From: an uncultured Holophagaceae bacterium
Lineage (GTDB): Bacteria > Acidobacteriota > Holophagae > Holophagales > Holophagaceae
DNA length: 5,760 nucleotides
Assembly (NCBI GenBank): GCA_903890595.1
Contig: CAITBU010000277.1
Span: 1 to 5,760, forward strand
Reading direction: 5' to 3'
In this document: one piece after another, positions 1-5,479 of the stretch
Layout of the letters: each line of letters opens with the position of its first letter
Position numbering within the stretch: the stretch's first letter is position 1
The notes under the pieces: model-generated
Database searches by the model: none
What the model was told of the DNA's origin: nothing
What the model saw: the letters and a program-made list of their open reading frames with translations, nothing else
Made by a program: the position numbers and the translations under genes

Positions 1-43
1 AGGACAACCAACCCGAAGCCTTTTGGTCTCGCGCGGCGTGCCC

Positions 44-883
44 CTACTTGAAGGGGTGCTCGAAGCTGAGATAGAGGAACACGGCTTTTTCGCCTTTGCT
101 GGCGCCGACGCCGATGGGGAAGGCGAGGCCGGGGACGATCTGGAGGCCGCTGGGGAAGTTGTAGGCCCAGCGGATGCCGGGGCTGAGGTAGGTGGCGGTC
201 TGACGCTCGGTCTGGTTTGGTCCAGCCACGGCCTGGCCGCCGGTGTGCACGAACTCCAGCATCACGTTGAAGCGGGGGTTCACCAGCCAGATGAGGCTCT
301 GGCCCAGCATCAGGTCCTGGGTACTGGCCCGCTCACCGAGGGGGTTCTGGGCCCTGGGGGTGTGCGTGGCGCCGATGTTGGTGTGGGCCACAAAGGAATC
401 ATTGAGCACCCAGCTCACCGGGAAGTTCACCTGGAGGCCCAGGGCGCCCCGGCCGTAGCCGGTCTTGGCATCGCCCGTGGGCAGGATCACCGACAGGCGG
501 GGCGAGATGGCCACCAGGGCATCGCCGTCGCCCAGCAGCTGATAGCGGTAGTTGATGGCCACATCCCCGAAGGCCTGCTTGCCATCCAGGGAGGCGCCGA
601 GGCGCTGATAGGGCAGCGTGAAGCTGAGCTGATGGGCCTGGCTGCCGAACGGCCACTCCTGGGTGAAGGTGTAGACCCAGTCCTTGGAGTCCTGGTAGCG
701 GGTGAAGGTGTTGATGTGCTGAACGACGCCCACTTCCTGGTTGTAGGCCTCTTCAATGAGGAAGGAGTTGTCCTGGATGGGACCTTCCTTCTTGGCCTGG
801 GGCTTCTCCTCGGCGACGAGGGCCGTGGCCAGCAACAGGGCGGGCAGGGCGTGGCGGAGGAAGCGGAGGGCGGCGTGGCTCAT
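44..883 (-). CDS. Putative outer-membrane beta-barrel protein, MetA-pathway/transporter-like
   Basis: This 279-residue protein has a Sec signal peptide at residues 1-24: Arg7 and Arg10, a hydrophobic run at 12-23, and probable cleavage after ALVA before EEKPQ. The mature chain is rich in alternating-polarity strands and Gly turns, with aromatic-rich strand ends, as in outer-membrane barrels. Recognisable pieces are GDVAINYRY (106-114), LPTGD (134-138), NIGATHT (169-175) and a final repair-like pair of strands at 233-277 (LSPGIRWAYNF, QIVPGLAFPIG). The LPTGD and VPGLAFPIG segments are what I associate with the 'putative MetA-pathway of phenol degradation / transporter' barrel family. The start at 883 was chosen over an in-frame ATG at 919 because it places the signal peptide at the N-terminus and has AGGA eight bases upstream. 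The gene diverges from the peptidase array. Substrate is unknown, and family assignment is by motif memory only; a generic barrel of another family is the main alternative. Confidence 0.72.
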   Translation of the reverse strand: MSHAALRFLRHALPALLLATALVAEEKPQAKKEGPIQDNSFLIEEAYNQEVGVVQHINTFTRYQDSKDWVYTFTQEWPFGSQAHQLSFTLPYQRLGASLDGKQAFGDVAINYRYQLLGDGDALVAISPRLSVILPTGDAKTGYGRGALGLQVNFPVSWVLNDSFVAHTNIGATHTPRAQNPLGERASTQDLMLGQSLIWLVNPRFNVMLEFVHTGGQAVAGPNQTERQTATYLSPGIRWAYNFPSGLQIVPGLAFPIGVGASKGEKAVFLYLSFEHPFK

Positions 884-923
884 GGTAATGATCCTGATTC
901 TCAATTGGCCCCCAAGCAAGGGC

Positions 924-929
924 TTTATA
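924..929 (-). promoter_or_regulatory. Possible -10 element for the barrel gene
   Basis: Read on the minus strand this is TATAAA, about 40 bases upstream of the barrel gene's ATG, a reasonable distance for a short leader. No good -35 hexamer is present at 16-18 bases upstream (the sequence there reads GGCGTT), so this is only a candidate. Confidence 0.25.
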
Positions 930-1057
930 GAGGTTCGTGCTCCGGAACGCCTCAGGGGGCCCGGCGTGGACAGGCATGTCTAGCTTTATCGTTTGCCCCC
1001 AGAAAACCTTTACTCCAGCACCCGGGGGAGGGAAGAACCCGTGGTTTGTCTACTAAG

Positions 1058-1066
1058 TGATACGAT
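1058..1066 (+). promoter_or_regulatory. Possible extended -10 element for the peptidase array
   Basis: TGATACGAT fits an extended -10 pattern (TG, one base, then TACGAT, four of six matches to TATAAT). It lies 31 bases before the ATG of peptidase A. There is no convincing -35 box at normal spacing. Treat as a weak guess. Confidence 0.22.
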
Positions 1067-1088
1067 GGCAGGTTGTTTTGACCCCCCT

Positions 1089-1092
1089 GGAG
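1089..1092 (+). promoter_or_regulatory. Ribosome-binding site of S46 peptidase A
   Basis: GGAG sits five bases before the ATG at 1098. This decides the start: the upstream in-frame ATGs at 993 and 1065 have no comparable Shine-Dalgarno sequence and would place 35 or 11 non-signal residues ahead of the signal peptide. Confidence 0.7.
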
Positions 1093-1097
1093 CTGCG

Positions 1098-3179
1098 ATG
1101 CACCGTCGAACCCTTGCCCTGACCTTCCTGGCCTGCGCCCTGGCCGCGCCTTCCCTCCGCGCCGACGAGGGCATGTGGACCTTTGACAACCTGCCGACCA
1201 AGGCCATCCAGGCCAAGTTCGGCTGGGCCCCCGACCAGGCCTGGCTGGACCACGTCCGCCTGTCCTGCCTGCGCTTCCCCGGCGGGTCGGGGTCCTTCGT
1301 GAGCAAGGACGGCCTGGTGCTCACCAACCACCACGTGGGCCGCAGCTGGATCCAGCGGGTGAGCAGCAAGGAGCAGGACCTGGTGAAGAACGGCTTCGCC
1401 GCCGCCACCCGGGAGCAGGAGATCAAGGTGCCGGGTCTGGAGCTCATGACCCTGGTGGCCATGGAGGACATCACGGCCCGCCTCGCCAAGGCCGTGCCCG
1501 CCGCCCTGGGCGAGCAGGAGGCCCTCAAGGCCCGCGAGTCGGCCATCGAGGCCATCAAGAAGGAGCTGCAGGAGAAGGGCGGCCTCACCTGTGAGCACGT
1601 AACCCTCTACCAGGGCGGCGAGCACTGGATCTACAGCTACCGCAAGCACACGGATGTCCGGCTGGTCTTCGCCCCCGAGCAGCAGATCGCCTTCTTCGGC
1701 GGCGACCCCGACAACTTCACCTACCCCCGCCACAACCTGGACTTCTCCGTCTTCCGCGTCTATGAGAACGGCAAGCCTTACCAGCCCAAGGACTACCTCA
1801 AGTGGACCGGGGCGGGCCTGAAGGCCGGGGACCTGACCTTCGTGATTGGCCACCCGGGCCGCACCAACCGCCAGGACACCTATGCCCAGATGGTCTTCAG
1901 CCGGGACACGGCCATCCCCCTGCGCCTGAAGGCCATGGAGCGTCGCAAGGAGGCCCTGGTGCAGTACGCCAAGACCTCGCCCGAGGCCTCCCGCCAGGTC
2001 AACACGCAGATCTTCGGCATCGAGAACAGCATCAAGGCCACCACCGGCAACTGGTCGGGCCTCAAGAACCCGGGGGCCATGGCCCGCATCGAGGCCGCCG
2101 AGCAGGACCTGCGGGCCAAGGTGGCCAAGGATCCCAAGCTGGCCTCCGAGACCGGCCAGAGCTGGACCAAGATCGAGCAGGCCACCACCCTGTCGGCGGG
2201 CCTGTCCCGCGAGGCCGCTTATGTGGGCACCGCCGGCTCCACCCTGCTGGGCTACGCCCTGAGCCTGGTGCGCATCATCGACGAGGAGGCCAAGCCCAGC
2301 GACCAGCGTCTGCCTGAGTACAGCGAGGCCAGCCTGAAGACCGCCAAGGCCCGCCTGGGCGTCCCTGCCCCCTACTACATGGACCAGGAGATCTTCCTGT
2401 TCACCAAGGGGCTCGAAGAGGCCACGGCTGAGCTGCGCGATGGCCACCCTTACGTGAAGGCCATGGTGGGCGGGAGCTCGCCAGAGGCGGTGGCCAGGCT
2501 GGCCGTGACCGGCTCGAAGCTCCAGGACCCCGAGGTGCGCAAGGCCCTCCTGGCCGGTGGCAAGCAGGCCCTCGAGCTCAGCGTGGATCCCATGATCCAG
2601 CTGGCTCGCAAGCTGGATCCCATCGACCGGGACCTCAAGAAGAAGCTCAAGGAGCAGGTCCAGAGCGTCATCACCGAGCATGCCAGCCGCATCGCCAAGG
2701 CTCGCTTTGCCGCTTATGGGAAGAACACCTACCCAGACGCCACCTTCACCCTGCGTCTCACCTACGGCGCCGTGGCGGAGTACCCGGCCAACGGCACCCT
2801 CATCCAGCCCTTCACCACGTTCGGTGGTCTCTACGACCGCTACGACGGCTGGGGTGGCAACGCCGCCAACGTCCATGGGGGCGCCTGGACTCTGCCCCAG
2901 CGCTGGCTGGATCGGCGCAGTGCCGTGGACCCGAGCCTGCCCTTCAACTTCGCGCACAAGGTGGACATCATCGGGGGCAACTCCGGCTCCCCGGTCATCG
3001 ACCGCAAGGGTGAGTTGGTGGGCCTGATCTTCGATGGCAACATCGAGATGCTGCCCGGCAACTACTTCTACGACGAGGCCGTAAACCGCGGCGTCAGCGT
3101 GGATGCCCGGGCCCTCACCCACGCCCTGGACAAGATCTACGGGGCCACCGCGTTGGTGGCCGAGCTTACTGGTAAGTAG
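1098..3179 (+). CDS. S46 family serine dipeptidyl-peptidase, copy A (DPP7-like)
   Basis: The product is a 693-residue exported peptidase, close to the usual S46 length of about 700. Residues 1-22 are a Sec signal peptide ending LRA, followed by DEGMWTFDN. The chymotrypsin-like double barrel carries the triad by alignment with characterised enzymes: His79 in TNHHV (76-80), Asp215 in RHNLDFS, and Ser629 in GGNSGSPV. Asn206, Asn310 and Asp646 match residues that bind the substrate's free N-terminus. Gly647, 18 residues after the Ser, matches the Gly of DPP7 (hydrophobic P1) rather than Arg/Ser of DPP11. Roughly residues 265-545 are the inserted helical domain. Oddities: the usual Cys before and after the catalytic His region are Gly63 and Val80, and the canonical Trp of DNW is Phe207. 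No C-terminal sorting domain follows, so periplasmic action is expected. It is the first gene of a same-strand array. Family assignment is firm; exact specificity is inferred. Confidence 0.93.
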   Translation: MHRRTLALTFLACALAAPSLRADEGMWTFDNLPTKAIQAKFGWAPDQAWLDHVRLSCLRFPGGSGSFVSKDGLVLTNHHVGRSWIQRVSSKEQDLVKNGFAAATREQEIKVPGLELMTLVAMEDITARLAKAVPAALGEQEALKARESAIEAIKKELQEKGGLTCEHVTLYQGGEHWIYSYRKHTDVRLVFAPEQQIAFFGGDPDNFTYPRHNLDFSVFRVYENGKPYQPKDYLKWTGAGLKAGDLTFVIGHPGRTNRQDTYAQMVFSRDTAIPLRLKAMERRKEALVQYAKTSPEASRQVNTQIFGIENSIKATTGNWSGLKNPGAMARIEAAEQDLRAKVAKDPKLASETGQSWTKIEQATTLSAGLSREAAYVGTAGSTLLGYALSLVRIIDEEAKPSDQRLPEYSEASLKTAKARLGVPAPYYMDQEIFLFTKGLEEATAELRDGHPYVKAMVGGSSPEAVARLAVTGSKLQDPEVRKALLAGGKQALELSVDPMIQLARKLDPIDRDLKKKLKEQVQSVITEHASRIAKARFAAYGKNTYPDATFTLRLTYGAVAEYPANGTLIQPFTTFGGLYDRYDGWGGNAANVHGGAWTLPQRWLDRRSAVDPSLPFNFAHKVDIIGGNSGSPVIDRKGELVGLIFDGNIEMLPGNYFYDEAVNRGVSVDARALTHALDKIYGATALVAELTGK

Positions 3180-3182
3180 TTT

Positions 3183-3270
3183 TTTTAACCACGAAGAAAG
3201 AATTGATGGTTCGTGGCCTGCTCGGTTTCGCTTGCAGCGAAACCGAGATATGAAAAGCCTCGTGGTGAAT
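3183..3270. repeat. Composite palindromic intergenic repeat, copy 1
   Basis: The element fills most of the 112-base gap between peptidases A and B. It begins TTTTAACCACGAAGA (3183-3197) and ends TCGTGGTGAAT (3260-3270); the same two ends bound the repeat in the next gap. ACCACGA (3188-3194) is complementary to TCGTGGT (3260-3266), and CCACGAA (3189-3195) can alternatively pair with TTCGTGG (3210-3216). A separate perfect hairpin lies inside. Repeats with ACCACGAAG/CTTCGTGGT arms are scattered through many environmental genomes as far as I recall; their function is unknown to me. Confidence 0.75.
3221..3247. repeat. Perfect 12-bp hairpin nested in intergenic repeat 1
   Basis: CTCGGTTTCGCT (3221-3232) and AGCGAAACCGAG (3236-3247) are exact reverse complements around the three-base loop TGC. 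No T-run follows on either strand, so it is not a standard intrinsic terminator. In a transcript covering A and B it would form a strong stem about 45 bases before the start codon of B, outside the ribosome-binding site. Confidence 0.8.
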
Positions 3271-3281
3271 AACTTTTTCTT

Positions 3282-3285
3282 GGAG
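3282..3285 (+). promoter_or_regulatory. Ribosome-binding site of S46 peptidase B
   Basis: GGAG is six bases before the ATG at 3292. It supports this start over in-frame ATGs at 3103 (inside peptidase A) and 3250 (inside the repeat), neither of which would leave an N-terminal signal peptide. Confidence 0.7.
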
Positions 3286-3291
3286 CCCCCT

Positions 3292-5376
3292 ATGCGTCGC
3301 CTCTCTGCCCTTGCTCTGCTGCTGGTTCTCCCCGTCCTGCGGGCGGAAGAAGGGATGTGGACCTTTGACAACCTGCCGCTCAAGCAGCTGAAGGAGAAGT
3401 ACGCCTTCGAGCCGAACCAGGCCTGGATCGAGCACGTCCGCCTGTCGACCCTCACCCTGGGTGGCTGCACGGGCTCCTTCGTGAGTGCCGACGGCCTGGT
3501 GCTCACCAACCACCACTGCGTGCGCGGCTCTGTCCAGCGCATCAGCAGCAAGGAGCGGGACCTGGTGAAGAACGGCTTCGTGGCCGCCAGTCGCGACCTG
3601 GAGATCAAGATCCCCGGCCTCACCTACCGCACCCTCATGACCATGGACAACGTCACCGAGCGCCTGGCCAAGGCCGTGAAGGCGGGCCTGGACGAGAAGG
3701 CCGCCGGCGAGGCCCGGGCCAAGGAGCTGGAGACCATCAAGGCCGAGCTGGAAAAGAAGACCGGCCTGGTCTGCGATGTGGTGAACCTCTACCAGGGCGG
3801 CGAGACCTGGATCTACGGCTTCAAGGCCTTCAAGGATGTGCGCCTGGTGGCGGCCCCCGAGATCGCCGTGGCGGCCTTCGGCGGTGACTTCGACAACTTC
3901 ACCTACCCGCGCCACGACCTGGACTTCAGCCTGGTCCGCGTCTACGAGAACGACAAGCCCTACAACCCGCCCCACCACCTCACCTGGAGCACCGAGGGCC
4001 TGAAGGATGGGGAGCTCACCTTCGTGGTGGGCCATCCTGGCCGCACCAGCCGCCTACAGACCGTGGCCCAGATGAAGGACGACCGGGACCTGGGCCTGCC
4101 CACCTCCCTCAAGGGCCTCTACCGCCAGCAGGCCGTCTTCGAGGAGTACGGCAAGCGCAGTGCCGAGCACGCCCGGCAGGTGCAGACCTCCATCCTGGGT
4201 ATTACCAACAGCACCAAGGCCAACGAAGGCGCCCTGGCGGGCCTCAAGGATGCCGAGGCCATGAAGCGCATCGAAGCCACCGAGCAGGCCCTCCAGGCCG
4301 CCGTGGCCAAGGACCCCAAGCTTGCCGCCAGCACGGGGCAGAGCTGGACCCTCATTGAGAAGGCCCTGCAGCAGCAGGCCGCCTACCGCGCCGAGGCCCA
4401 GTTCGTGGGCGGCGCCCGCTCCAGCACGCTGGGTCAGGCCCTCGCCCTGGTGCGGCTCGGCGAGCAGCTGGCCCTGCCCGCCGAGGAGCGGATGCAGGAG
4501 TACCGCTCTGAGGCCAGCTTGAAGACCCTCAAGACCCGCCTGTCCGGCGCCGCCTCCGGGATGATGGGCCAGGTGGCCCCCCGTGAGCAGGAAGTGCTCA
4601 TGTTCACCCGCGGTCTGGAAGATGCCGCCCAGGAGCTGGGCCCCAAGCACGCCTTCGTGGTGGCTGTGCTGGGTGGCAAGACGGCCGAAGAGGTGGCCAA
4701 GGCTACGCTGGAAGGCACCAAGCTCGGCGACGCCGCCGTGCGCAAGGCCCTCATCGACGGCGGCCAGCAGGCTGTGCGGGAGAGCGCTGATCCCATGGTG
4801 CAGCTGGCCCGCAAGATCGAGCCCCTGCTGCTGGCCCTCCGCAAGAAGCAGGACGGCGTCCGCGCCATCCTCGAAGAGCACGCGGCCCGCATCGCCAAGG
4901 CCCGCTTCGCCGTCTACGGCAAGGCCCTGCCCCCGGACGCCACCGGCAGCCTGCGCATCACCTACGGCGCCGTCGCCACCTACCCGGCCAACGGCACCCT
5001 CATGCAGCCCTTCACCACCTACCTGGGCCTCTACGACCGCCACCTGGGCTGGGGCGGCAACCAGGCCAAGACCTACACCGACTGGAACCTGCCCCAGCGC
5101 TGGCTGGACCGCATGGGCCAGCTGGACCTCAAGACCCCGCTGAACTTCTCCCATGCCGTGGACACCACCGGCGGCAACTCCGGCAGCCCCGTGGTCAACC
5201 GCAAGGGTGAGCTGGTGGGCCTGCTCTTCGACGGCAACATCGAAGGCAACGCCGGCCGCTACTTCTACGACACCAAGGTGAACCGCAGCGTCTCCGTGGA
5301 CGCCCGGGCCATCCTGGAAGCCCTCGCCAAGGTCTACGACGCGCCGCACCTTGTTGCTGAGCTGACCAAGAAGTAA
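3292..5376 (+). CDS. S46 family serine dipeptidyl-peptidase, copy B (DPP7-like, Cys pair retained)
   Basis: The product is 694 residues with a Sec signal peptide at 1-18 (MRR, Leu-rich core, LRA) before EEGMWTFDN. The triad by alignment is His75 in TNHHC (72-76), Asp211 in RHDLDFS and Ser630 in GGNSGSPV; Asn202, Asn306 and Asp647 are the probable substrate N-terminus ligands. Gly648, 18 residues after the Ser, predicts DPP7-like preference for hydrophobic P1. Unlike copy A it keeps Cys59 (GGCTGSF) and Cys76 (directly after the catalytic His), the pair expected to form a disulfide as in chymotrypsin-fold proteases. Cys161 is shared with copy A. From residues 21 to 110 I count 59 of 90 identities to copy A without gaps. 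Within the helical domain, residues about 418-434 carry a short insertion relative to A. The protein ends soon after the conserved SVDAR segment with no sorting domain. It lies 112 bases downstream of A and is likely co-transcribed. Confidence 0.93.
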   Translation: MRRLSALALLLVLPVLRAEEGMWTFDNLPLKQLKEKYAFEPNQAWIEHVRLSTLTLGGCTGSFVSADGLVLTNHHCVRGSVQRISSKERDLVKNGFVAASRDLEIKIPGLTYRTLMTMDNVTERLAKAVKAGLDEKAAGEARAKELETIKAELEKKTGLVCDVVNLYQGGETWIYGFKAFKDVRLVAAPEIAVAAFGGDFDNFTYPRHDLDFSLVRVYENDKPYNPPHHLTWSTEGLKDGELTFVVGHPGRTSRLQTVAQMKDDRDLGLPTSLKGLYRQQAVFEEYGKRSAEHARQVQTSILGITNSTKANEGALAGLKDAEAMKRIEATEQALQAAVAKDPKLAASTGQSWTLIEKALQQQAAYRAEAQFVGGARSSTLGQALALVRLGEQLALPAEERMQEYRSEASLKTLKTRLSGAASGMMGQVAPREQEVLMFTRGLEDAAQELGPKHAFVVAVLGGKTAEEVAKATLEGTKLGDAAVRKALIDGGQQAVRESADPMVQLARKIEPLLLALRKKQDGVRAILEEHAARIAKARFAVYGKALPPDATGSLRITYGAVATYPANGTLMQPFTTYLGLYDRHLGWGGNQAKTYTDWNLPQRWLDRMGQLDLKTPLNFSHAVDTTGGNSGSPVVNRKGELVGLLFDGNIEGNAGRYFYDTKVNRSVSVDARAILEALAKVYDAPHLVAELTKK

Positions 5377-5381
5377 GGCCC

Positions 5382-5459
5382 TTTTAACCACGAAGACAGG
5401 AAGACCACGAAGAAGAGAAACTGATTTTCTTCGTGGTCTTCGTGGTCTTCGTGGTGAAT
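5382..5459. repeat. Palindromic intergenic repeat, copy 2 (ACCACGAAG family)
   Basis: The element occupies most of the 103-base gap between peptidases B and C. Its left arm (5387-5414: ACCACGAAG, ACAGGAAG, ACCACGAAG, AA) pairs with its right arm (5427-5455: TT then three CTTCGTGGT units), leaving a loop of about 12 bases at 5415-5426. The only defects are within the middle left unit (one mismatch and one missing base). Outer ends are the same as in the previous gap: TTTTAACCACGAAGA at 5382-5396 and TCGTGGTGAAT at 5449-5459. No T-run follows, so it is not an obvious terminator. Confidence 0.8.
5429..5455. repeat. Three exact tandem 9-bp units
   Basis: CTTCGTGGT occurs three times without change at 5429-5437, 5438-5446 and 5447-5455. 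It forms the right arm of intergenic repeat 2. The left arm has two intact complementary units and one degenerate eight-base unit (ACAGGAAG, 5396-5403). Confidence 0.9.
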
Positions 5460-5468
5460 CTTCTTGTT

Positions 5469-5474
5469 GAGGGG
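5469..5474 (+). promoter_or_regulatory. Ribosome-binding site of S46 peptidase C
   Basis: GAGGGG lies five bases before the ATG at 5480. It directly follows the end of intergenic repeat 2, and the spacing from repeat end to start codon (20 bases) is nearly the same as in front of peptidase B (21 bases). Confidence 0.7.
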
Positions 5475-5479
5475 ATCCC

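Larger units (their letters stand above)
884..1097. promoter_or_regulatory. Divergent intergenic region (214 bases)
   Basis: This gap separates the leftward barrel gene from the rightward peptidase array, so promoters for both directions should lie here. It includes a locally AT-richer stretch (about 979-1016). Only weak core-promoter matches are visible and they are listed separately. I see no operator-like palindrome of convincing length, no riboswitch, and no copy of the ACCACGAAG repeat found downstream. A short in-frame extension of peptidase A upstream to 993 is open, but it lacks a ribosome-binding site and would bury the signal peptide. Confidence 0.5.

Noticed and set aside
7..27. 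Possible terminator stem ACCAA/TTGGT downstream of the barrel gene
   Set aside because: Only five pairs with an 11-base loop and no T-run in the minus-strand direction; likely chance.
23..1060. Plus-strand open frame of about 345 codons opposite the barrel gene
   Set aside because: The minus-strand frame has a signal peptide, ribosome-binding site and barrel-like pattern. The plus-strand product has no signal, domain or plausible composition.
993..1097. Upstream in-frame extension of peptidase A
   Set aside because: No Shine-Dalgarno sequence before 993 or 1065, and the signal peptide starting at 1098 would become internal.
1122..1136. Possible lipobox at Cys13 of peptidase A (FLAC)
   Set aside because: The Cys is in the middle of the hydrophobic core with a poor lipobox, and the LRA site before DEGMW matches the cleavage position of copies B and C.
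3143..3186. Possible intrinsic terminator: stem GGCCACC/GGTGGCC (3143-3161) and seven T at 3180-3186
   Set aside because: The stem is in the coding part of peptidase A and 18 bases separate it from the T-run, too far for a standard rho-independent terminator.
1053..3623. Minus-strand open frame of about 856 codons running antisense through peptidase A and the first gap into B
   Set aside because: It is opposite two clear S46 genes, has no recognisable domain, and its composition (runs of Gly, Leu, Val, His, Gln) is typical of the complement of GC-rich coding DNA. The intergenic repeat happens to be stop-free in this frame, which joins two shadows into one long frame.
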